Source: Micromonospora yangpuensis (lineage in GTDB: Bacteria > Actinomycetota > Actinomycetes > Mycobacteriales > Micromonosporaceae). From it: a stretch of DNA of 64,000 bases. Below, in pieces: positions 8,789-16,275 of this stretch; position 1 is the first letter of the stretch, and each line of letters opens with the position of its first letter. The notes under the pieces were generated by a model, which did not search any database, was not told the origin of the DNA, and worked only from the letters and a program-made list of their open reading frames with translations. The translations under genes were made by a program, and so were the position numbers. The stretch lies in assembly GCF_900091615.1 (NCBI RefSeq), contig NZ_FMIA01000002.1:3782001-3846000 (forward strand), in the 5' to 3' direction.

Positions 8789-8843
8789 GGTAGATCTTGG
8801 ACATTTACCGTTCTATGTGAACGGTAAATGTCCAAGATCTACC
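8789..8843. repeat. Perfect 25-bp inverted repeat with 5-nt loop
   Basis: Arms 8789-8813 and 8819-8843 are exact reverse complements (left arm begins GGTAGATCTTGGACATTTAC); the loop is TATGT. The arms are AT-richer than the surroundings. It could be a transcription terminator, a dispersed palindromic element or the relic of a mobile hairpin. Confidence 0.8.
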
Positions 8844-8931
8844 CGACACCCGCGATCCACGTCGGGGCACCGTACACGGGCATCCGGTACGCCCTGGAGC
8901 ACACCGCGCCCGGACCCCCGCCCGCCCACGT

Positions 8932-8981
8932 GTAAGGAAGGGCCCCTTTTACATCAGAAAGCGATAACAGGGGGCCCTTCC
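8932..8981. repeat. Intergenic hairpin whose right arm is split by the insertion sequence
   Basis: GTAAGGAAGGGCCCC (8932-8946) pairs with GGGGCCCTTCC (8971-8981) plus TTAC found on the far side of the IS (10383-10386). Removing the IS and one target duplication restores a perfect 15-bp stem with a 24-nt loop. It lies between two genes transcribed in the same direction and is likely a terminator. Confidence 0.75.
8974..8981. repeat. Left 8-bp target site duplication
   Basis: GCCCTTCC directly abuts the left end of the element and is repeated at 10375-10382. Confidence 0.85.
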
Positions 8982-10374
8982 CGGGACTGCGTAGATTTCC
9001 GTGTTTGACCTGGGTGTGGTCCGTTGGACAGGACGTCGATCCTGTCCAGGAAGGACCACGTCATGGCAGACAAGAAGAATCCGGTTCAGCTTCCGGGGCC
9101 GTCGGTGGCGGAGCGGGAGTTCGCCCAGCAGTTGGTCGAGCGGGCCAAGGCCGACGGAGTCTCGTTGGTCGGATCGGGTGGGCTCCTCGCCGGGATTACC
9201 CGCACCGTCCTGGAATCAGCGCTCGACGCCGAGTTGGACGCCCACCTCGACGACGCCGGTGTTGACGAGGAGACCGGTCGGCGGGTCAACATCCGTAACG
9301 GTCACGGGGTGAAGACGGTGCAGACCGAGGTCGGGCCGGTGCGGATCCAGGTCCCTCGGGACCGGGCCGGGTCGTTCACCCCGCGGATCGTGCCGAAACA
9401 CGCCCGCCGCCTTGACGGCTTCAACGAGGCGATCCTGTCGTTGTACGCGAAAGGGTTGACGACCGGGGAGATCTCCGCGCATCTCGCCGATGTGTATGAC
9501 GCCGAGGTGTCCCGGGAGTTGATCAGCCGGGTCACCGACAGTGTCCTGGCCGACATGGAAGCGTGGCGGCAACGCCCCCTGGACCGGATCTATCCGGTGG
9601 TGTTCATCGACGCCCTGGTGATGAAGATCCGCCAGGGGCAGGTCGCGAACCGACCCGTCTACGTCGTCGTGGGGATCAGCCTCGACGGGGAACGCGACGT
9701 GCTCGGCATGTGGGCCGGCACCGGCGGTGAGGGCGCCAAGCAGTGGGCCGCCTACCTCACCGAACTGCGTAACCGGGGCGTCGAGGACGTGTTCATGGTC
9801 TGCTCCGACGGACTCAAGGGCATGACCGACGCGATCGAACAGGTGTGGCCGCTCGCGGTGCATCAGCAGTGCGTCGTCCACCTCGTCAGAGCCAGCCTGC
9901 GCTACACCAACCGCAAGGACTGGCAGAAGATCACCCCCGCGTTGCGGGAGATCTACACCGCGCCCACGGTGGCCGCCGCCGAGACCCGGTTCGAGGCGTT
10001 CGCCGCCGAGTTCGGCGACCGCTACCCGGCCGTCATCAAGCTGTGGCGCCAGTCCTGGCCCCAGTTCGTGCCGTTCCTGGACTACAACCACGAGGTCCGC
10101 AAAGTCCTCTACACCACCAACATCATCGAGTCCCTGAACGCCCGGTTCCGGCAGGCCGCCCGCCGCCGCGGGCATTTCCCGACCGAGCAGGCCGCGATGA
10201 AGGTCCTCTACCTCGTCGTCCAGCAGAAACGCCGGGGCGGCGGGAGTATCACCGGCCGGGTCTACGGTTGGGCCAAGGCCCTCAACGCCCTGATCCTGGC
10301 CTACAGCGACCGGATCACCATCTAACAACCTCGATCACACCACAGGCCCAAACACGGAAATCGCCACACTCCCG
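8982..10374 (+). mobile_element. Complete IS256-family insertion sequence
   Basis: A 1393-bp element bounded by imperfect terminal inverted repeats. The left end starts CGGGACTGCGTAGATTTCCG; the right end, read inward, starts CGGGAGTGTGGCGATTTCCG, and both continue GTGTTTG. An 8-bp direct repeat GCCCTTCC flanks it, the expected duplication size for IS256. It carries one full-length transposase with intact catalytic residues, so it may be active. Confidence 0.92.
9063..10325 (+). CDS. IS256-family (mutator-type) transposase
   Basis: A 420-residue DDE transposase from the ATG at 9063 (AGGAAGG upstream). The family landmarks are present: FIDALVMKIRQGQV with the first catalytic Asp (about residue 180), VCSDGLKGM with the second Asp (about 247), the HQQCVVHLVR insertion-domain entrance and TTNIIESLNARFR with the catalytic Glu (about 355). 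Length is normal and there is no frameshift. Transcription opposes the two flanking lysozyme-like genes. Confidence 0.95.
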   Translation: MADKKNPVQLPGPSVAEREFAQQLVERAKADGVSLVGSGGLLAGITRTVLESALDAELDAHLDDAGVDEETGRRVNIRNGHGVKTVQTEVGPVRIQVPRDRAGSFTPRIVPKHARRLDGFNEAILSLYAKGLTTGEISAHLADVYDAEVSRELISRVTDSVLADMEAWRQRPLDRIYPVVFIDALVMKIRQGQVANRPVYVVVGISLDGERDVLGMWAGTGGEGAKQWAAYLTELRNRGVEDVFMVCSDGLKGMTDAIEQVWPLAVHQQCVVHLVRASLRYTNRKDWQKITPALREIYTAPTVAAAETRFEAFAAEFGDRYPAVIKLWRQSWPQFVPFLDYNHEVRKVLYTTNIIESLNARFRQAARRRGHFPTEQAAMKVLYLVVQQKRRGGGSITGRVYGWAKALNALILAYSDRITI

Positions 10375-10382
10375 GCCCTTCC
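10375..10382. repeat. Right 8-bp target site duplication
   Basis: GCCCTTCC, identical to 8974-8981, immediately follows the right inverted repeat. Confidence 0.85.
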
Positions 10383-10399
10383 TTACCGGTAAATGGGGG

Positions 10400-11107
10400 T
10401 TACCAGAGTTCGTGGACGATGTCGGCTGCCTGCTGCTCCCATTGGGCGTAGGCGTACGGGTAGGCCGAGACCTGGACGGTCTGGGCGGCGGCGGTCAGCG
10501 GCAGCTCCTGCCAGCCGCCGACGTTCTTGAGTGCCTCGAAGAACGCGGTGGCGGCGTACTCGGGGTCGGTGATCTGGTCGGGCGTGCCCCAACCGGACGA
10601 CGGACGCTGCTGGAACAGGCCCTGCGAGTCGTGGTCGTTGTACATGCCCAGGTGGCCGAGGTTGTAGAGCTTCGACTCCTGTAGCGAGGTGGCCACGCCG
10701 ATGACCGCGCCACGCTCCCCCACGCCGGTCTGCTTGGCGGTCGCGATGATGGCCCGGGCGTTGGAGACCTGGGCGTCGTCCAGGGGGATGCGGGACTGGG
10801 CGCCCTCGACGCCGTGCGGGATCAGTTCGTCCCGGGTCGGCTTGGCCGTCTCGGTCCGGGCGCCGCCGGCCTGCCAGGCTCCGGTGGTCAGCCCGGACTC
10901 GACCGGGTCGGCCGCTCGGCTCTTACCGGTGGCCAGGTCGATGGCGGCCACCGCGCCGGCGTGCGGGGTGCTGGTGATCGGTGCGGCGACGGCGGTGGGC
11001 CCGAAGGCCAGGCCGCCGATGACGGCCACCCCGACGACGGAGAGGGTGGCCTGACGGGAGGGGGTCTTGGCGATGGCGGGGAGCCATCGGGTGAAGGGGG
11101 ACTTCAC
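10400..11107 (-). CDS. Secreted lysozyme-like/transglycosylase-fold protein, copy 2
   Basis: A 235-residue protein. The GTG at 11107 (GAAAGG 8 bp upstream) opens a basic N-terminus and a signal segment (ATLSVVGVAVIGGLAFG). The C-terminal domain (about 120-235) carries the same blocks as copy 1: GVATSLQESKLYNL, HDSQGLFQQRPSSGWGT, QTVQVSA and YAQWEQQAADIV. The linker (40-110) is unrelated between the copies, so they are ancient rather than recent duplicates. The IS insertion now separates them by 2 kb. The family is secreted and probably wall-acting; the substrate bond is not proven. Confidence 0.75.
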   Translation of the reverse strand: MKSPFTRWLPAIAKTPSRQATLSVVGVAVIGGLAFGPTAVAAPITSTPHAGAVAAIDLATGKSRAADPVESGLTTGAWQAGGARTETAKPTRDELIPHGVEGAQSRIPLDDAQVSNARAIIATAKQTGVGERGAVIGVATSLQESKLYNLGHLGMYNDHDSQGLFQQRPSSGWGTPDQITDPEYAATAFFEALKNVGGWQELPLTAAAQTVQVSAYPYAYAQWEQQAADIVHELW

Positions 11108-11371
11108 GATGGTTGCCCTTTCGATCGTTACGACGCGCTGCGACGGTGAGCGCCTCTTCGGGACAGGGGCTGCCGACGCGGGTGTGCTGGTCGGCGCTTT
11201 GGGGATGCCAACCACCCCGCCGTGTCCGTCATTCCGGACATGCGGCTATCGGCGCGGGCTGTGGTCCGGGTCACGCCCGGGAATCGGACGGGCCACCCCC
11301 GACCCGTCACAACCCAACGAGCGGACCGGATGCCCGCACCGTCCCGGACCGGGAGCGGCCGGAAACGCCGA

Positions 11372-11509
11372 GGTGCGCCCGGCGATCGGACGCCCGCGCC
11401 GTCCCCGGCCCACGACCGACCGGGAAACGAACGGGGTGCGCCCGGCGATCGGACGCCCGCGCCGTCCCCGGCCCACGACCGACCGGGAAACGAACGGGGT
11501 GCGCCCGGC
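11372..11509. repeat. 63-bp tandem repeats in intergenic DNA
   Basis: Two full copies (11372-11434, 11435-11497) and the first 12 bp of a third are nearly identical; a degenerate copy precedes them from about 11326. Units begin GGTGCGCCCGGCGATCGGAC. The region lies past the 3' end of the MBL gene and before the lysozyme-like gene start. No gene on either strand is credible here. Confidence 0.75.
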
Positions 11510-11530
11510 ACCCGCCGGACGCACCCCGTT
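11493..11530 (-). terminator. Hairpin after the MBL hydrolase gene
   Basis: AACGGGGTGCG (11493-11503) pairs perfectly with CGCACCCCGTT (11520-11530) around a 16-nt loop, 11 bp past the stop of the minus-strand gene. One arm belongs to the tandem repeat array. Confidence 0.6.
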
Positions 11531-11541
11531 CTCCGACTCGG

Positions 11542-12171
11542 TCAGTGGCCCCGGGCCAGCCACTGCTCCAACTGGGGTGCCTCGGCGCCGATGGTGGTGC
11601 TGTCGCCGTGCCCGGTGTGCACCACGGTCTCCGGCGGCAGGGTGAGCAGCCGGGTCCGGATCGAGGCGATGATGGTGTCGAAGTCGCTGTACGAGCGCCC
11701 GGTGGCACCCGGACCGCCGGCGAAGAGCGTGTCGCCGGTGAAGACGACCCCCAGCTCCGGCGCGTGGAAGCTGCACGCGCCCGGGCTGTGCCCCGGCGTG
11801 TGCAGCACCCGCAGGCTGGTCCCGGCCACCTCGATCGTCTCGTCGTCGACGAGTTCACCGGCGGGTGGGACGTCGGGGTGGACCATGTCCCACAGCACCC
11901 GGTCGGCGGGGTGCAGCAGCACCGGCGCGTCGACGGCCCGGGCCAGGGCCGGGGCGAACAGGACGTGGTCGTCGTGACCGTGGGTGGCCAGGACGGCCCG
12001 GACCCGCCGACCGGCAACCACCGCCAGGATCGCGTTGACGTCGTGCGGGGCGTCGAAGACGACGCACTCGGTGTCGTCGCCGAGCACCCACACGTTGTTG
12101 TCGACGTCGAAGGTCTGCCCGTCGAGGGAGAACGTGCCGGAGGTGACCGCGTGGTCGATACGGGCCGCCAT
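11542..12171 (-). CDS. MBL-fold hydrolase partnered with mycothiol formaldehyde dehydrogenase
   Basis: A 209-residue metallo-beta-lactamase-fold protein. The metal motif HGHDDH is at 64-69, followed by HTPGHSPG (about 128-135) and a late HTGHGDSTTIG block, a set typical of glyoxalase II-like thioesterases. Its ATG overlaps the stop of the upstream dehydrogenase gene by one base (TGATG), so the two are translationally coupled. By analogy with other actinobacteria it probably hydrolyses S-formylmycothiol formed by the dehydrogenase, releasing formate and mycothiol. The substrate is inferred from context. Confidence 0.85.
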   Translation of the reverse strand: MAARIDHAVTSGTFSLDGQTFDVDNNVWVLGDDTECVVFDAPHDVNAILAVVAGRRVRAVLATHGHDDHVLFAPALARAVDAPVLLHPADRVLWDMVHPDVPPAGELVDDETIEVAGTSLRVLHTPGHSPGACSFHAPELGVVFTGDTLFAGGPGATGRSYSDFDTIIASIRTRLLTLPPETVVHTGHGDSTTIGAEAPQLEQWLARGH

Positions 12172-13256
12172 CAGAACACCACCACCGAGCGCAGGACGTC
12201 ACCGTGGTGCATCCGGGTGAACGCCTCCTCCACCTGGTCCAGCCCGATCTCCTCGGTGACGAACGCGTCGAGGTCGAGGCGGCCCTGCAGGTACAGCTCG
12301 GTCAACAGCGGGAAGTCCCGGCTGGGCAGGCAGTCGCCGTACCAGCTGGACTTGAGCGACCCGCCGCGGCCGAAGACATCGAGCAGCGGCAGCTCGACGG
12401 TCATCTCCGGGGTCGGCACGCCTACCAGCACGACCGTGCCGGCGAGGTCGCGGGCGTAGAAGGCCTGCTTCCAGGTCTCCGGCCGACCGACGGCGTCGAT
12501 GACCACGTCGGCGCCGAAGCCACCGGTGGCCGCCTGGATCGCCGCGACCGGGTCGTCCTCGGAGGCGTTGACGGTGTGGGTGGCACCGAACCTGCGGGCC
12601 CAGTCGAGCTTGCGGGAGTCGGTGTCCACCGCGATGATCGTCGTCGCCCCGGCCAGGACCGCGCCGGCGACGGCCGCGTCACCGACGCCACCACAGCCGA
12701 TCACGGCCACCGAGTCGCCCCGGGTCACCTGCCCGGTGTTCATCGCCGCGCCGAGCCCGGCCATCACCCCACAGCCGAGCAGGCCGACCGCCGCCGGTCG
12801 GGCCGCCGGCGCCACCTTGGTGCACTGGCCGGCGTGCACCAGCGTCTTCTCGGCGAAGGCGCCGATGCCCAGGGCCGGGGTCAGCTCGGTGCCGTCGGTG
12901 AGGGTCATCTTCCGGGTGGCATTGTGGGTGGCGAAGCAGTACCAGGGGCGGCCGCGCCGGCAGGCCCGGCAGGTGCCGCAGACGGCCCGCCAGTTCAGCA
13001 CCACGAAGTCGCCCGGCGCCACGTCGGTGACGCCCTCGCCCACCTGCTCCACGGTCCCGGCGGCCTCGTGGCCGAGCAGGAACGGGTAGTCGTCGTTGAT
13101 GCCGCCCTCGCGGTAGTGCAGGTCGGTGTGGCAGACCCCGCAGGACTGCACCCGCACCACCGCCTCACCCGGCCCCGGATCGGGTACCACGATCGTGGTG
13201 ACCTCGACCGGAGCACCCTTGCTCCGCGACACGACTCCCCGGACCTGCTGACTCAC
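12171..13256 (-). CDS. mscR: S-(hydroxymethyl)mycothiol dehydrogenase
   Basis: A 361-residue zinc-dependent medium-chain dehydrogenase with a GTG start (AGGGAGG upstream). Catalytic zinc ligands are C39, H63 and a later Cys (LLGCGVMAG); the structural zinc lobe is [15 protein letters not shown]. The NAD-binding motif GCGGVG is near residue 190, followed by VDTDSRKL, an acidic strand end favouring NAD+. The NATRKM segment and overall identity pattern match mycothiol-dependent formaldehyde dehydrogenase, which oxidises S-hydroxymethyl-mycothiol to the formyl thioester. Mycothiol restricts this to actinobacteria, supporting the host assignment. Confidence 0.9.
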   Translation of the reverse strand: MSQQVRGVVSRSKGAPVEVTTIVVPDPGPGEAVVRVQSCGVCHTDLHYREGGINDDYPFLLGHEAAGTVEQVGEGVTDVAPGDFVVLNWRAVCGTCRACRRGRPWYCFATHNATRKMTLTDGTELTPALGIGAFAEKTLVHAGQCTKVAPAARPAAVGLLGCGVMAGLGAAMNTGQVTRGDSVAVIGCGGVGDAAVAGAVLAGATTIIAVDTDSRKLDWARRFGATHTVNASEDDPVAAIQAATGGFGADVVIDAVGRPETWKQAFYARDLAGTVVLVGVPTPEMTVELPLLDVFGRGGSLKSSWYGDCLPSRDFPLLTELYLQGRLDLDAFVTEEIGLDQVEEAFTRMHHGDVLRSVVVF

Positions 13257-13329
13257 GTTGCCTCCCTGTTCCGGTTCCCAGGGCGAACCTACCGCCGATC
13301 ACCCCGGCCGGCTCACCGACCGGCCTGGG

Positions 13330-14628
13330 TCACCCGGCGGCGAGCTGCCGCCGGGTGACCCTGCGGTACCGCAGCACCTGCACCACACCGAGCGCCCAGA
13401 GCAGGTACTGCACGGCGAAGGCCCACCGGAAGGACGACAGCGCCGGGTTCGCCGCACCGGCGGGGGTGGTCAGGTCGAGCACGAAGCCGATCGCCAGGAT
13501 CAGGACGATCGAGGCGACGAAGCCACCGACGTTGACGATTCCGGTGGCGCTGCCGAGGCGGTGCGCCGGGTTGAAGGTCCGGGCGTAGTCGAAGCCGATC
13601 GCCGAGCCGGGGCCGCTGACCGCCAGCACCACCACCAGCACGACCAGCAGCCACCCCGGTGCCCGACCGGGCCAGGCGAGCACCACCGTCCACATCAGGG
13701 CGGTGCCGCCGACCAGGGCCAGGACCAGCGACGAGCGGTGGTACGGGTGCCGCGCGCAGAGCTGCGCGATGACCGGCGCGAGCAGCAGCCCGACGACGGT
13801 CATGACGGTCAGCGTCGCGGCGGCGGTGGTGGGGGCGAACCCCTGCCCCTGTACGAGGAAGGGGTAGCCCCAGAGCAGCGCGAAGACCGTGCCGGGGAAC
13901 TGGACGACGAAGTGCGTCCAGAGGCCGAGCCGGGTCCCCGGCTGCGCCCAGGCGTCGGCCAGTCGCTGGCGGACGACGGCCAACCCGGGCGGCGCGACGG
14001 TGGCGGTCTCCCGGTGCGGGGTGTCCCGGACCGCGACGGCCACCATCATCGTGACGCTCGCGCCCACCGCGGCGGCGATCAGGAACGCGGTGCTCCAACC
14101 GGTGGCATGTAGCAGCGCCACCAACGGCACCGCGCCGAGAATCGCACCGAACTGACCGAGGGTCACGGTCAACTGCACCATCATCGGGTTGCGCCGGCCG
14201 GGAAACCAGGAGGCCACCAGCCGCAGCACGCTGATGAACGTCATCGCGTCACCGAAGCCGACCAGGACCCGTCCGGTCACCGCCAGCGGCACGTCCGTGG
14301 CGAGGGCGAAGCAGAGCTGGCCGGCGACCAGCAGGGCACCGCCGACGAGCAGCAGCCGGCGGGAGCCGTACCGGTCGAGCAGCACCCCGACCGGTACCTG
14401 CATCACGGCGTACACCGCGAGTTGGGCGACGGAGAAGGTGGCCAGCGCGGAGGCGTTGATGCCGAACCGGTCGGTGGCGTCCACCCCGGTCACCGCCAGC
14501 GAGCTGCGGTGGAACACCGCCGCCGCGTACGCGCTGAGGGCCACCGCCCAGACCATCCCGGCCCGGGCAGGGGCCGCCTCGACGGCGCGGATCCGGTCGA
14601 GCACGGTGGCAGGCATGATCTCCATCAT
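13330..14628 (-). CDS. MFS transporter
   Basis: A 432-residue protein with about 12 hydrophobic segments. The MFS signature between segments 2 and 3 is GVLLDRYGSRRLLLVG, and a second copy-like loop lies mid-protein. It begins with two consecutive ATGs; GGGAG 10 bp before the first supports 14628. The central loop (VRDTPHRETATVAPP) separates two six-helix halves. Substrate is unknown. It is divergent from the photolyase-like gene with about 150 bp between the starts. Confidence 0.85.
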   Translation of the reverse strand: MMEIMPATVLDRIRAVEAAPARAGMVWAVALSAYAAAVFHRSSLAVTGVDATDRFGINASALATFSVAQLAVYAVMQVPVGVLLDRYGSRRLLLVGGALLVAGQLCFALATDVPLAVTGRVLVGFGDAMTFISVLRLVASWFPGRRNPMMVQLTVTLGQFGAILGAVPLVALLHATGWSTAFLIAAAVGASVTMMVAVAVRDTPHRETATVAPPGLAVVRQRLADAWAQPGTRLGLWTHFVVQFPGTVFALLWGYPFLVQGQGFAPTTAAATLTVMTVVGLLLAPVIAQLCARHPYHRSSLVLALVGGTALMWTVVLAWPGRAPGWLLVVLVVVLAVSGPGSAIGFDYARTFNPAHRLGSATGIVNVGGFVASIVLILAIGFVLDLTTPAGAANPALSSFRWAFAVQYLLWALGVVQVLRYRRVTRRQLAAG

Positions 14629-14777
14629 CACCGCCGGCTCCCGGCCGGTCACCGCGCCCCGGTCGGGCGTGGTCCGGGACACGTGGGGCGGGCGGTAAGG
14701 CGGAGCCGATCGGACCATATTGCGGACACCGGGCCCGCCAGCCGGCGCGACAGTGGCGCACTGGGCAGAATCGACGC

Positions 14778-16226
14778 ATGTCTCCTCACCGGTGGCTGCT
14801 CGCCGACCAACTCGGGCCGCACTTCCTCGACGACCCCGGTCAGCCGGTGCTGCTCGTCGAGGCACGGGAGGTGTTCCGCCGTCGGCCGATGCACCGGCAG
14901 AAGGCGCACCTGATCCTCTCCGCGCTGCGCCACCGGGCCGCCGAGCTGGGTGACCGGGCGGTCCTGCTGCGCACCGGCACCTTCCGGGAGGCGCTCGGGC
15001 AGCTCGGCGGGGCGGTCGAGGTGTGCCATCCGCACTCCCGGGCCGCCCTGGCATTCGCCCGGTCGGTCGACGGACTGACGGTCCTGCCGCCGCGTGGCTT
15101 CATCACCAGCCAGGCGGACTTCGCCGCCTGGGCCGACCGCAGCCGGCGGGCACCGCTGCGGATGTGGGACTTCTACCGGGAGAACAAGCGTCGGTACGGG
15201 GTGTTGACCGAGCCGGCGGGTGGTGCGCGGGCCCGTACCCCGGCTCGCCGTGACCCGCTCGACGTGCCCCCGCCGCCGGCGGTCGAGGAGGACGACATCG
15301 ACGCACAGGTGCGTCGTGACCTCGACCGGTGGGCCGCCGAGGGGGTCCGGTTCGTCGGCCGGGACTCCCCCCGCCGCTACCCGGTCACCCATGCCGAGGC
15401 CGAGGCCCGGCTGGCGCACTTCCTGCGGCACCGGCTGGCCGAGTACGGCCGGTTCGGTGCGGTGATGAGCGCCCACGACCCGACCCTGGCGCACAGTGTG
15501 CTCTCCTCCTCGTTCAACCTGGGGCTGCTCGATCCGGAGCCGGCGGTACGCCGAGCCGAACAGGCCTGGCGCGACGGGTGGGCCCCACGCTCGGCGGTCG
15601 AGCCGTTCATCCAGCAGCTGCTCGGTTGGCGCGAGTTCCTCTGGCAGCTGTACTGGTACGTGGAGCCGTCGTTCCGGGGTGGCCGGTGGCTGCCCGCCAC
15701 CGAGCCGCTGCCGGACTGGTTCCGCGACCTCGACGCCGACGCCGTGGAGGCCCGGTGCCTGGCCGACGTGCTCGCCGGGGTACGGGACCGGGGCTGGGCC
15801 CACCACGCCCAGCGGTTGCTGGTGTTGGGCAACTACGGGCTGCAGCGGGGTTGGCGGCCGGCGGAGCTGGTCGAGTGGTTCCGGCAGTCGTTCGTCGACG
15901 GCACCGACTGGGTGATGAACGCGACGGTAATCGGCATGAGCCACTACGCCGACCTGGGTCGCGTCGACACCCGGCCGTACGCGGTCGACGGGGCGTACAT
16001 CGACGAGATCAGCGACTACTGTGCCGGCTGCCGGTACGTTCCGGAACGCGCCCTCGGCGACCTGGCCTGCCCGTACACCGGGGGTTTCGAGAGTTTCCTG
16101 CACCGCAACGGGGCCCGACTGGCCGACGATCCGCGGTTGACCGCGGAGCTGGCGGCCCGGGACGATCCCGAGCACCGGGAGGCGGTGCTGGCCCAGGAGG
16201 AGAAGCGCGGCGACAACCCGCCGTGA
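14778..16226 (+). CDS. Cryptochrome/photolyase-family protein, Fe-S bacterial type (PhrB-like)
   Basis: A 482-residue member of the FeS-BCP group, which repairs (6-4) photoproducts using FAD, a lumazine antenna and a [4Fe-4S] cluster. Four cysteines match the cluster ligands: one in EARCLADVL (about 323) and three in YCAGCRYVPERALGDLACPYT. The FAD-contacting VLGNYGLQRGW, DWVMNATVIGMSHYADLG and WDFYRENKRRYG blocks are present. Length is slightly under the typical ~510. The start ATG at 14778 precedes the HRWLLADQLG strand, as in homologues. Confidence 0.9.
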   Translation: MSPHRWLLADQLGPHFLDDPGQPVLLVEAREVFRRRPMHRQKAHLILSALRHRAAELGDRAVLLRTGTFREALGQLGGAVEVCHPHSRAALAFARSVDGLTVLPPRGFITSQADFAAWADRSRRAPLRMWDFYRENKRRYGVLTEPAGGARARTPARRDPLDVPPPPAVEEDDIDAQVRRDLDRWAAEGVRFVGRDSPRRYPVTHAEAEARLAHFLRHRLAEYGRFGAVMSAHDPTLAHSVLSSSFNLGLLDPEPAVRRAEQAWRDGWAPRSAVEPFIQQLLGWREFLWQLYWYVEPSFRGGRWLPATEPLPDWFRDLDADAVEARCLADVLAGVRDRGWAHHAQRLLVLGNYGLQRGWRPAELVEWFRQSFVDGTDWVMNATVIGMSHYADLGRVDTRPYAVDGAYIDEISDYCAGCRYVPERALGDLACPYTGGFESFLHRNGARLADDPRLTAELAARDDPEHREAVLAQEEKRGDNPP

Positions 16227-16275
16227 CGTCGGCGGGCGGCGACACCGGACCCGACGGACGGCCCGGCGGCGTGGG

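Noticed and set aside
13258..14112. Long open frame opposite the MFS gene
   Set aside because: Composition is Gln/Arg/Asp-rich, an antisense shadow of a GC-rich coding frame.
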